Positions 10,247 to 17,203 of a stretch of 43,680 nucleotides of DNA are shown in pieces. The stretch comes from Alphaproteobacteria bacterium (GTDB lineage: Bacteria > Pseudomonadota > Alphaproteobacteria > Rhodobacterales > Rhodobacteraceae). The stretch covers positions 1-43,680 of the forward strand of contig RFGB01000095.1 in assembly GCA_003697125.1 (NCBI GenBank), given 5' to 3'. The position numbers and the translations under genes were made by a program. Numbering within the stretch: the stretch's first letter is position 1; the number at the start of each line of letters is the position of its first letter. The notes under the pieces were generated by a model. It ran no database searches and was not told the origin of the DNA. It saw only the letters and a list, made by a program, of their open reading frames with translations.

Positions 10247-11104
10247 ATGACCAGCGGACGGGGGCGCATCGCCTTTCAGGGCGAGCCGGGGGCCTACTCG
10301 CACCAGGCCTGTCTCGAGGCCCATCCCGAGCTGGAGCCGCTGCCCTGCCAGACCTTCGAGGGGGCGATCGCCGCCGTGCGCGAGGGCCGCGCCGAGCTGG
10401 CGATGCTGCCGGTGGAGAATTCCACCTATGGCCGGGTCGCGGACATCCACACGCTGCTTCCGGGCTCGGGTCTCTACATCATCGGCGAGCATTTCCTGCG
10501 GGTTCACATCGCGGTGCTTGGCGTGGAGGGGGCGACGCTGTCGGGCCTGCGCGAGGCGCTGAGCCACACCGTGCTGCTGGGCCAGTGCCGCGGCTTCCTG
10601 CAGCGGCACGGAATCGCGCGGGTGGCGGTGGGCGACACCGCGGGGGCGGCCAAGCTGGTGGCCGAACGGGGCGACCCGGCGGTGGCCGCGCTCGCCTCGC
10701 CGCTGACCGCCGAGCTCTACGGCCTGAAGGTGCTGGCGGCCAATGTCGAGGACAACCCGCACAACACCACGCGCTTTCTGGTCATGAGCCCGCGCCGGAT
10801 CGAGGCCGCGCCCTCGGAAAGCGACGTCGTCACCAGCTTCGTCTTCCAAGTGCGCAACATTCCCGCCGCGCTCTACAAGGCGCTGGGCGGCTTCGCCACC
10901 AATGGCGTGAACATGACCAAGCTGGAAAGCTACATGGTCGGCGGCCGCTTCGCCCAGACGCAGTTCTATGCCGAGATCTCGGGCCATCCCGAGAACCCCC
11001 CGGTCGCCCGGGCGCTGGAGGAGCTGCGCTATTTCTCGACCCATGTGACCGTGCTGGGGGTGTTCCCGGCCGCCCCCTTCAGGCGGGAGAACGACAGCCT
11101 CTAG
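10247..11104 (+). CDS. pheA: Prephenate dehydratase with ACT domain
   Basis: This enzyme converts prephenate to phenylpyruvate in phenylalanine synthesis. It is a stand-alone 285-residue dehydratase with no chorismate mutase domain, as is usual in alphaproteobacteria. The catalytic domain covers about 6-185 with the opening IAFQGEPGAYSHQA, the VENSTYG loop (57-62) and the active-site TRF (175-177). An ACT domain follows (about 195-278) with GALES-like context NMTKLES. The classical Phe-binding ESRP motif reads ESYM (227-230), so feedback control may differ from E. coli. AGGAGG precedes the ATG. Its last four bases overlap the convergent nudC stop. Confidence 0.93.
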   Translation: MTSGRGRIAFQGEPGAYSHQACLEAHPELEPLPCQTFEGAIAAVREGRAELAMLPVENSTYGRVADIHTLLPGSGLYIIGEHFLRVHIAVLGVEGATLSGLREALSHTVLLGQCRGFLQRHGIARVAVGDTAGAAKLVAERGDPAVAALASPLTAELYGLKVLAANVEDNPHNTTRFLVMSPRRIEAAPSESDVVTSFVFQVRNIPAALYKALGGFATNGVNMTKLESYMVGGRFAQTQFYAEISGHPENPPVARALEELRYFSTHVTVLGVFPAAPFRRENDSL

Positions 11105-12096
11105 CCGCCGCCCCCGGCCCCGCCCGGCGCGGGCGAGATCCGGCCCGCGGTCCAGGCCTCCAGAAGGACGCGCGCGATGGCGCCGCGGCGGGCGGCCGTC
11201 AGGCCGGGGGTCAAGCCGGCGAAGCTCTCCATCACCTCGCGCCGCGAGACCCAGCGCGCATCCTCCAGCTCGGCGGGGTCGCGGGTGATCGTATCCGACA
11301 GCGCCTCGGCTGCGCAGCCGATCATCAGCGAGGCGGGGAACGGCCAGGGCTGGCTGGCGATCACCCGCACCGGGCCAAGCGGCACGCCCGCTTCCTCCAG
11401 GACCTCGCGCCGCGCCGCGGCGGCCAGCGATTCGCCCGGCTCGACAAATCCCGCCAGCAGGGAATACATCCCCTCGGGCCAGCCGGGACTGCGGCCCAGC
11501 AGGACCCGGTCGCCGTGGGTCGCCAGAACGATCACCACCGGATCGGTGCGGGGGAAATGCTGCGCCCCGCAGGCGGAGCAGTCGCGCTGCCAGCCGCCGC
11601 GCGCGGGGCTGCTGGGCCCGCCGCAGCGGGCGCAGAAGCGATGGCCGTCATGCCAGCCCAGGATCGCCCGCGCGGTGGCGGCATCGCCGGCATCGGCGGC
11701 CGGAATCTCGGCCATCACGCTGCGCAGGTCGATGAATCGGTGATCGGGGGGCAGGGCGGGATGGGCGTTGCGGCTGGGGTCGAGGAACCGGGCCATCGCG
11801 GCGGGATCGGCATCGGGCGGGGTCCAGGCCGAAACGTCATGGGCGAAGCGCGGCGCCCCCTGATCCAGCCCCAGAAAGACCGGCGCATCCGCCGCATCCG
11901 CCAGCACCGGATGGTCGAGCGGCAGCCAGGCCAGCCCCGGCGCGGCGCCCTCGGCCAGCCGGAACAGCGGCTTGCCGCGCCACAGCGGGATGCTGCGCGC
12001 GGCGGGGTCGCGGGCCAGTGCCGCGGCATCCCCGCGCAGATGCGCCGCGCGGTCGATCCGCTCGCCGGCAAAGGTGATCTCGCTGTCGCTGAGCAT
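11101..12096 (-). CDS. nudC: NADH pyrophosphatase / RNA-deNADding Nudix hydrolase
   Basis: This enzyme hydrolyses NAD(H) to NMN(H) and AMP, and the family also removes NAD caps from RNA 5' ends. The 331-residue protein has an N-terminal domain and a four-Cys zinc site (Cys155, 158, 173, 176). The Nudix box spans 216-238 (GFVEPGES...REVLEEAGV), followed by the NudC-specific SQPWPFP motif at 248-254. All diagnostic residues are intact. Its 3' end overlaps the pheA 3' end by 4 nt in convergent orientation, without a terminator between them. Confidence 0.93.
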   Translation of the reverse strand: MLSDSEITFAGERIDRAAHLRGDAAALARDPAARSIPLWRGKPLFRLAEGAAPGLAWLPLDHPVLADAADAPVFLGLDQGAPRFAHDVSAWTPPDADPAAMARFLDPSRNAHPALPPDHRFIDLRSVMAEIPAADAGDAATARAILGWHDGHRFCARCGGPSSPARGGWQRDCSACGAQHFPRTDPVVIVLATHGDRVLLGRSPGWPEGMYSLLAGFVEPGESLAAAARREVLEEAGVPLGPVRVIASQPWPFPASLMIGCAAEALSDTITRDPAELEDARWVSRREVMESFAGLTPGLTAARRGAIARVLLEAWTAGRISPAPGGAGGGG

Positions 12097-12190
12097 GGGC
12101 GGGCTTCCCGGGGATCGCGCTGGGCCTGGGCGCGAACAATGCCCCGGCCGCGCCGCGCGGGCAACAGGCCCCGCGCCGCCGCCGCGGCGC

Positions 12191-12219
12191 TTGCACCCCG
12201 CCGCGCGCGGGCCTACATA
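12191..12219 (+). promoter_or_regulatory. Promoter of the SRP RNA gene
   Basis: TTGCAC (12191-12196), a 17-nt spacer and TACATA (12214-12219) place the start at about 12225-12227. That is where the SRP RNA terminal helix begins. The agreement with the RNA boundary makes this one of the best promoters in the window. Confidence 0.75.
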
Positions 12220-12224
12220 GACAG

Positions 12225-12321
12225 GCGAGAGGTTGCGCGGGCGGACGCCTCGCCAACCCGGTCAGGTCCGGAAGGAAGCAGCCGTAACGAGTCCCGTCCG
12301 GGTCGTGTCAGCCTCTCACCC
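12225..12321 (+). ncRNA. ffs: Signal recognition particle RNA, small bacterial (4.5S) type
   Basis: The RNA carries the invariant SRP domain IV core, with GGTCAGGTCCGGAAGGAAGC and GCAGCCGTAACGAG around 12259-12290. This forms the asymmetric internal loop that Ffh binds and the GGAA tetraloop. The ends close through GAGAGG (12227-12232) pairing with CCTCTC (12312-12317), and CCCCTTTT follows as a terminator tail. At about 95 nt it is the small type without an Alu domain. It lies directly upstream of dnaX, a common gene order in Rhodobacterales. Confidence 0.95.
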
Positions 12322-12405
12322 CTTTTCCCTGCCGCCCCTGCGCCTTTCGCTTGAGGACCGTCCCGCGCGGCCCTAGGTTCAGGGCGCGATGCGGGACGGG
12401 CGGGA

Positions 12406-14175
12406 ATGAGCGGGAACAGCGAGACCGAGGGCCGGGCCTACCGGGTGCTGGCGCGCAAGTATCGCCCGCAGGTCCTGTCGGACCTGATCGGGCAGGATGC
12501 GATGGTGCGCACCCTGACCAATGCCTTCGCCGCCGGGCGCATCGCCCATGCCTTCATCCTGACCGGGGTCCGCGGGGTGGGCAAGACCACCACCGCGCGC
12601 ATCATCGCCCGCGGGCTGAACTGCGTGGGGCCCGACGGCACCGGCGGCGTCACCGTCACCCCCTGCGGGGTCTGCGGGCCCTGCCGCGCCATTGCCGAGG
12701 GGCGGCATGTGGACGTGCTGGAGATGGACGCGGCGACGCATACCCAGGTCGAACGCATGCGCGAGCTTCTCGCCTCGGTGCCCTACCGGCCGGCCGACAG
12801 CCGGATGAAGGTCTACATCGTGGACGAGGTGCACATGCTGTCCACCGCCTCGTTCAACGCGCTGCTCAAGACGCTCGAGGAACCGCCCGAGCATGTGAAG
12901 TTCATCTTCGCCACCACCGAGATCCGCAAGGTCCCGGTCACGGTGCTGTCGCGCTGCCAGCGTTTCGACCTGCGCCGCATCGAGCCCGAGACGATGCTGG
13001 CCCATCTCGACTCCATCGCCCGCAAGGAGGGTGCCGAGATCGACCCCGACGCGCTGGCGCTGATCGTGCGCGCGGCCGAGGGGTCGGTGCGCGACGCGCT
13101 GTCGCTGCTGGATCAGGCGCTCGCCCATGGCGGCGCGACGATCGACCGCGAGACGGTGCGCGCGATGCTGGGGCTGGCCGATCGCGGGCGGGTCATCGAC
13201 CTGTTCGAGATGGTGATGCGCGGCGATGCCCGCGCCGCGCTGGCCGAACTGGGGGCGCAATATGCCGCCGGCGCCGATCCCGCGGCGGTGCTGCGCGATC
13301 TGGCCGAGGTCACCCACTGGATCTCGGTGCTGAAGGTGGCGCCAGAGACCGCCGACGATCCCGCCGTCTCGCCCGACGAGCGGGCCCGCGGCCTCGCCCT
13401 GGCCGGGAAGCTTTCCGTGCCGGTGCTGGCGCGGGCCTGGCAGATGCTGCTGAAGGCGCTGGAGGAGCTGGCCGCCGCCCCCAACGCGATGATGGCCGCC
13501 GAGATGGCGCTGATCAGACTGACCCATGTCGCCGACCTGCCGACGCCGGGCGAGCTGGTGCGCCGGCTGACCCGCGGCGCCGAGGGCGCGGCAGCCGGGG
13601 CGCAGGGCGGCCCGGCACCGGCCCGGCGCGACGGCCCCGTGGCGGTGGTGGCGGGCGGCGCCGCCCGGGCCGTCGCCGATCCCGCCCCGCTGCCCGACCC
13701 CCGGCCCGCGCCGGATCCCGGACCGGATCGCGGCCCGGCCAGCCTGGCCGAGATCGCCGAGCGCCTGCGCGCCGAGCGCGACCTGAAGCTCCTGCTCGCG
13801 CTGGAGACCTGCGTCCGCCCGGTCAGCCTGACCCCGGGGCGGCTGACCTTCCAGCCCACCTCCGACGCCCCGGCCGGGCTGGCCGCGGCGCTGGCGCGGC
13901 GGCTGGAACTGTGGACCGGGCGGCGCTGGACGGTGAGCCTTGCGCGCGAGGGCGGCGGCGCCACGCTGGCCGAGACGCGGGCGGCCGAGGAGGCCGCGCT
14001 GCTGGACGAGGTGCGCGCCCATCCGCTGGTCGCCGCGGCGCTGGCCGCGTTTCCCGGCGCCGAGATCCGCGAGATCCGCCGCGCCCGGGATCCGGCCCCC
14101 GGCGCCGGCGACCCCGCCGCCGAGCCGGTACCCGAGGACTGGGACCCGATCGAAGCCCCCGAGGAGGAGGACTGA
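12406..14175 (+). CDS. dnaX: DNA polymerase III subunit gamma/tau
   Basis: This is the clamp-loader ATPase that opens the sliding clamp and, in its long form, links the loader to polymerase cores and helicase. The 589-residue protein has Walker A GVRGVGKT (54-61), zinc ligands Cys73, 87, 90 and 93, Walker B with DEVH (140-143) and the RFC-like helical domain up to about 370. A Pro/Ala-rich linker follows (about 395-445), then a C-terminal tau domain ending in the acidic tail PIEAPEEED. I see no A-rich slippery heptamer for programmed frameshifting, so tau appears to be the full product. It is followed by ybaB after 4 nt and then recR. Confidence 0.95.
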   Translation: MSGNSETEGRAYRVLARKYRPQVLSDLIGQDAMVRTLTNAFAAGRIAHAFILTGVRGVGKTTTARIIARGLNCVGPDGTGGVTVTPCGVCGPCRAIAEGRHVDVLEMDAATHTQVERMRELLASVPYRPADSRMKVYIVDEVHMLSTASFNALLKTLEEPPEHVKFIFATTEIRKVPVTVLSRCQRFDLRRIEPETMLAHLDSIARKEGAEIDPDALALIVRAAEGSVRDALSLLDQALAHGGATIDRETVRAMLGLADRGRVIDLFEMVMRGDARAALAELGAQYAAGADPAAVLRDLAEVTHWISVLKVAPETADDPAVSPDERARGLALAGKLSVPVLARAWQMLLKALEELAAAPNAMMAAEMALIRLTHVADLPTPGELVRRLTRGAEGAAAGAQGGPAPARRDGPVAVVAGGAARAVADPAPLPDPRPAPDPGPDRGPASLAEIAERLRAERDLKLLLALETCVRPVSLTPGRLTFQPTSDAPAGLAAALARRLELWTGRRWTVSLAREGGGATLAETRAAEEAALLDEVRAHPLVAAALAAFPGAEIREIRRARDPAPGAGDPAAEPVPEDWDPIEAPEEED

Positions 14176-14179
14176 ACCC

Positions 14180-14524
14180 ATGCTCAAGGGTCTTGGCAGC
14201 CTGGGCGACATGGCCCGGCTGATGAAGCAGGCGCAGGAGATGCAGGAGAAGATGGCCGAGGTCCAGGAGCGGCTGGAGGCGCTGGAGGTCGAGGGCAGCG
14301 CCGGCGCCGGGCTGGTGCGCGCCTGGGTCACGGCAAAGGGCGCGGTGCGCCGGATCAGCATCGACCCCTCGCTGTTCTCGGCCGAGGAACGCGAGGTGGT
14401 GGAGGATCTGGTCGTCGCCGCCCTGCGCGAGGCGCAGGAGAAGGCGGCCGAGGTCGCGGCCGAGGAGATGTCGCGCCTGACCGCCGGCCTGCCGCTGCCG
14501 CCGGGCGTGAAGCTGCCCTTCTGA
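14180..14524 (+). CDS. ybaB: YbaB/EbfC-family nucleoid-associated protein
   Basis: This small DNA-binding protein has 114 residues. The N-terminal helix is rich in Met, Gln and Lys ([19 protein letters not shown]), followed by the EbfC-fold core with [15 protein letters not shown] and the C-terminal helix ending in LPPGVKLPF. Homologues bind DNA as dimers and are almost always found between dnaX and recR, as here. The start ATG sits 4 nt after the dnaX stop, and the ribosome site is the GAGGAGGAGG that encodes the end of DnaX, which implies coupling. Confidence 0.93.
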   Translation: MLKGLGSLGDMARLMKQAQEMQEKMAEVQERLEALEVEGSAGAGLVRAWVTAKGAVRRISIDPSLFSAEEREVVEDLVVAALREAQEKAAEVAAEEMSRLTAGLPLPPGVKLPF

Positions 14525-14531
14525 CCAGGCG

Positions 14532-15140
14532 ATGGCCGACCCCGCCGGGCACGAGATCGATCGCCTGATCGAGCTGATGTCCCGCCTGCCGGGGCTGGGG
14601 CCGCGTTCGGCCCGCCGCGCGGTGCTGACGCTGCTGCGGCGCCGGCAGACGCTGATGGACCCGCTGGCGCGCGCGCTGGCCGAGGTGGCCGCCCGGGTCC
14701 ATGACTGCCCGGTATGCGGGAACCTCGCCACCGGCGAGCTGTGCGACATCTGCGCCGATCCGCGCCGCGACGGCAGCACGCTGTGCGTGGTCGAAGGGGT
14801 CGCGGATCTGTGGGCGCTGGAACGGGCCGGGGTGTTCCGCGGCCGCTACCATGTGCTGGGCGGCGTGCTCTCGGCGCTCGACGGGGTGGGGCCCGAGGAT
14901 CTGGCCATCGCCGCGCTGCCGGCCCGGATCGCGCGCGAGGGCATCGCCGAGGTGATTCTCGCGCTGAACGCCACCGTCGAGGGGCAGACCACCGCGCACT
15001 ACCTGGCCGATGTCCTCTCGGGCAGCGGGGTCCGGCTGTCGGCGCTGGCCCGGGGCGTGCCGATCGGCGGCGAGCTCGATCATCTCGACGATGGCACCAT
15101 CGCCGCGGCGCTGGGCGCGCGCCGGCCGCTGGGCGGCTGA
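14532..15140 (+). CDS. recR: Recombination mediator RecR
   Basis: This protein acts with RecO (and RecF) to load RecA on SSB-coated gapped DNA. The 202-residue protein has an N-terminal helix-hairpin-helix ([11 protein letters not shown], 19-29), a zinc finger with Cys59, 62, 71 and 74, and a Toprim domain from about 83 with [12 protein letters not shown]. The C-terminal end has the conserved [18 protein letters not shown]. It is the third gene of the dnaX-ybaB-recR unit and starts 7 nt after the ybaB stop. Length and motifs are standard. Confidence 0.95.
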   Translation: MADPAGHEIDRLIELMSRLPGLGPRSARRAVLTLLRRRQTLMDPLARALAEVAARVHDCPVCGNLATGELCDICADPRRDGSTLCVVEGVADLWALERAGVFRGRYHVLGGVLSALDGVGPEDLAIAALPARIAREGIAEVILALNATVEGQTTAHYLADVLSGSGVRLSALARGVPIGGELDHLDDGTIAAALGARRPLGG

Positions 15141-15155
15141 TCCATGCATCCCCGC

Positions 15156-15184
15156 TTGGCCGCGGCGCGCCCGGCCCCTACATC
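15156..15184 (+). promoter_or_regulatory. Predicted promoter of the TPR gene (possibly leaderless)
   Basis: TTGGCC (15156-15161), a 17-nt spacer and TACATC (15179-15184) predict a start at 15191-15192, the first base of the TPR ATG. No Shine-Dalgarno sequence is seen before that ATG, which fits a leaderless mRNA. Confidence 0.4.
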
Positions 15185-15191
15185 ACCCGCC

Positions 15192-16013
15192 ATGACCCGA
15201 CCGTTCCGCGCCATCCCGATCCTCGTCGCCGCCTTCGCGGCATCCGCCCCCGCCCGGGCCGACGACGCCCGCATCTGCGCCGATCCCGCCGCCGAACCGC
15301 GCGCGGCGGTGCGGGCCTGCGAAAGGGTGATCGCCGCGGGCCGGCTGTCCACCCCCGAGCTGGCCCGCGCCTATGCCAATCAGGGCAGCGCATGGCTGGC
15401 GCTGGACGGATTCGCCCAGGCGCTGGCCGCCTTCAATGCCGCGGCGCTGCGCGATCCGCGGCTGCAGATGGTCTATGTGGGCCGGGCGCGGGCGCTGGAG
15501 CGTCTGGGTCGGGTCGGCGAGGCGCTGGCCGACTACGACCGCGCGCTGGCGATGCGGCCCGACGACGATGCGGCGCTGACCGGGCGCGGCGCGCTCCTGC
15601 TGCGACAGGGGCGCGCCGAGGCGGCGCTGGCCGATTTCGACGCGGTGGTGCGGCTGCGCCCGGGCGATCTCGATGCGCTGTTCAACCGCGGCCTCGCCGC
15701 GGCGGCGCTGGGGCGCAGCGATGCGGCGGTGGCCGACTTCTCGCAGGTGATCGCCCGCCGGCCCGACGATGCCGCCGCATGGCTGGAACGCGGCCGGGCG
15801 CGTTCGCGCAGTGATCCCGACGGGGCGCTGGCCGATCTGGGCCAGGCGATGCGGCTCAGCCCCGAATGGGCCGAACCCTTCGTGGCGCGCGGGCTACTTC
15901 TGGACGCGCTGGGCCGGCGCGGCGAGGCGGATCGCGACTTCCTGCGCGCCTTCGAGCTGGGCTATCAGGCGGGCTGGCTGACCGAGCGGGTCTCGGCCCT
16001 GCGCGGGGGCTGA
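15192..16013 (+). CDS. Periplasmic tetratricopeptide-repeat protein
   Basis: This 273-residue exported protein begins with a Sec signal peptide (MTRPFRAIPILVAAFAASAPARA, cleavage near 23). About six TPR units follow with the expected small/large spacing, for example AYANQGSAWLALDGFAQAL, ALTGRGALLLRQGRAEAAL and ALFNRGLAAAALGRSDAAV. TPR arrays act as protein-protein scaffolds; no enzyme domain is attached and no partner is obvious. The ATG at 15192 is chosen because it gives the signal peptide directly; an in-frame ATG at 15144 would add 16 residues in front of it. It follows recR closely but may have its own promoter. The exact function is unknown. Confidence 0.8.
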   Translation: MTRPFRAIPILVAAFAASAPARADDARICADPAAEPRAAVRACERVIAAGRLSTPELARAYANQGSAWLALDGFAQALAAFNAAALRDPRLQMVYVGRARALERLGRVGEALADYDRALAMRPDDDAALTGRGALLLRQGRAEAALADFDAVVRLRPGDLDALFNRGLAAAALGRSDAAVADFSQVIARRPDDAAAWLERGRARSRSDPDGALADLGQAMRLSPEWAEPFVARGLLLDALGRRGEADRDFLRAFELGYQAGWLTERVSALRGG

Positions 16014-16103
16014 AACGGCGCCTTTTCCTGTCATCCCCGGTTGACCCCGGCCCCCCGGCCGGCGACAACCCCGCCCGGTCTCGGGCTGAGAGGGATACGG
16101 ATC

Positions 16104-16730
16104 ATGTGGCGTTGCTGTCTCGTGCTTGCCGTCGCGGCGATGGCCGGGGGGTGCTCCTACAACGCGCCCACCAGCGTGGCGCCGGCCACCAACATCTATT
16201 CCAGCTATGACGACCGGGTGCCCGGCCGCTTCGCGCTGGTGGTCGACGCCGACCGCATGGCGCAGGTGGTCAGCCCGGGCGGCTATGCCTGCTCGGCCCA
16301 CCGCTTTCCGGTCGATGCGCGCCAGGCATTCCGGACCTCGGTGCTGCGGACCTTCGAGAACATTGCCCAGAGCGTCGAGCCGGTCGAGCGTGCGCTGAGC
16401 CGCGAGCAGCTTGCCGCAGCCGGCTATGACGGGCTGATCCGGGTGACGGTGGAGGATCTGGACGTCGATGTCGCGGTGATTCCGGGCTTCTGGACCGCCG
16501 AGATCGAGGCGGATGCCGAACTGACCGTGAGCCTGGCGGTGGAGGGGCCGGACGGGCGGCGGCTGGGCACCACGGTCGAGGGGCGCGACGATCACCGCGC
16601 CGATGCCGGGGCCGCCTGCGAGGGGGGCGCCCAGGCGATCGGCCGCGCGGTCGAGAAGGCGATGAAGGAGGCGCTGGAGCGCGCCGGGGAGCGCTTCACG
16701 AATGCCCCGCGTCTGCGCGGGCGGTCCTGA
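16104..16730 (+). CDS. Putative outer-membrane lipoprotein, unknown function
   Basis: This 208-residue protein has a short lipoprotein signal peptide with lipobox AGGC (Cys17) and so should be lipid-modified. The mature part has about 190 residues of mixed alpha/beta character, with a region DGLIRVTVEDLDVDVAVIPGFWTAEIEADAELTVSLAVEGPDG. This resembles lipoproteins that assemble near transport or LPS systems, but I do not recognise the family. The start ATG at 16104 follows AGAGGGAT and gives a complete signal peptide; an upstream in-frame ATG at 16041 does not. It is followed after 12 nt by the convergent stop of a second small lipoprotein gene. Confidence 0.75.
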   Translation: MWRCCLVLAVAAMAGGCSYNAPTSVAPATNIYSSYDDRVPGRFALVVDADRMAQVVSPGGYACSAHRFPVDARQAFRTSVLRTFENIAQSVEPVERALSREQLAAAGYDGLIRVTVEDLDVDVAVIPGFWTAEIEADAELTVSLAVEGPDGRRLGTTVEGRDDHRADAGAACEGGAQAIGRAVEKAMKEALERAGERFTNAPRLRGRS

Positions 16731-16742
16731 GGCCGGATCGCG

Positions 16743-17039
16743 TCAGGGGCAGCCGACGCGCACCGTCACGATGGTCGGGTCGCCTTCGTCCAGCGCGCGC
16801 AGGTCCTGGCATCCCGTGACCATCGCCACCGCGATCAGGCCGCGCCTGGCCATCAGATGGCCGTCGGCCTTGCGGTCGAAGGTCATGCGGATCGCCTGCG
16901 CGGTGTCGCCCTTGCGGTAGACGTCGATCTGCCAGTCGGCGACGTTGACGCGGTGGCGTTCGGCGCCGATCAGCGCTGGCGAGGGCGAGGAGCAGGCGGC
17001 GGCGAGAAGGGCGGCGGAGAGGGTGAGGGTCGCGCGCAT
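16743..17039 (-). CDS. Small putative lipoprotein, unknown function
   Basis: This 98-residue protein has a signal peptide with an AAAC lipobox (Cys16, LLAAACSS), then a short soluble domain with HRVNVADWQIDVYRKGDT and two later cysteines (77 and 97) that could form a disulfide. I do not recognise the family. The upstream region (17040-17107) contains GTTAACCAT on the coding strand, a possible CtrA half-site. The gene converges on the 208-residue lipoprotein gene, so the two are not co-transcribed. Confidence 0.65.
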   Translation of the reverse strand: MRATLTLSAALLAAACSSPSPALIGAERHRVNVADWQIDVYRKGDTAQAIRMTFDRKADGHLMARRGLIAVAMVTGCQDLRALDEGDPTIVTVRVGCP

Positions 17040-17095
17040 GCGGGCCTTCCTGCGTCGAACTTTCCCGGGCCTGTCGCATCAACACCTCGCGAAGA

Positions 17096-17104
17096 ATGGT
17101 TAAC
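17096..17104 (-). promoter_or_regulatory. Possible CtrA half-site upstream of the 98-residue lipoprotein gene
   Basis: The minus strand reads GTTAACCAT, which contains TTAACCAT, a half-site reported for the cell-cycle regulator CtrA in alphaproteobacteria. A full TTAA-N7-TTAA site is not present. It lies 57-65 nt upstream of the ATG at 17039. Confidence 0.25.
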
Positions 17105-17107
17105 GAA

Positions 17108-17203
17108 GGCTGAACGCCCCCGGCGCGGCGCCCCGCCCCGGCACCGGCGCGGCAGGGGGCGCCGCCGGGCCGCCCACCCGCGCCGCGCCGGGGGCGTTCA
17201 GCC
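17108..17203. repeat. 24-bp perfect inverted repeat at the cyclase 3' end
   Basis: Bases 17108-17131 are the exact reverse complement of 17180-17203; the arm contains CTGAACGCCCCCGGCGCGG. The 48-nt spacer is itself GC-rich and can fold. The right arm covers the cyclase stop codon (17198-17200), and the left arm lies between it and the next minus-strand gene. In RNA this would be a long hairpin right after the cyclase reading frame. There is no T tract; the minus-strand sequence after it reads TTCGTTAACCATTCTTCGCG. Confidence 0.8.

Noticed and set aside
12406-14175. Programmed frameshift in dnaX producing gamma
   Set aside because: No A-rich slippery heptamer followed by a hairpin was found; the sequence is too GC-rich at the usual position.
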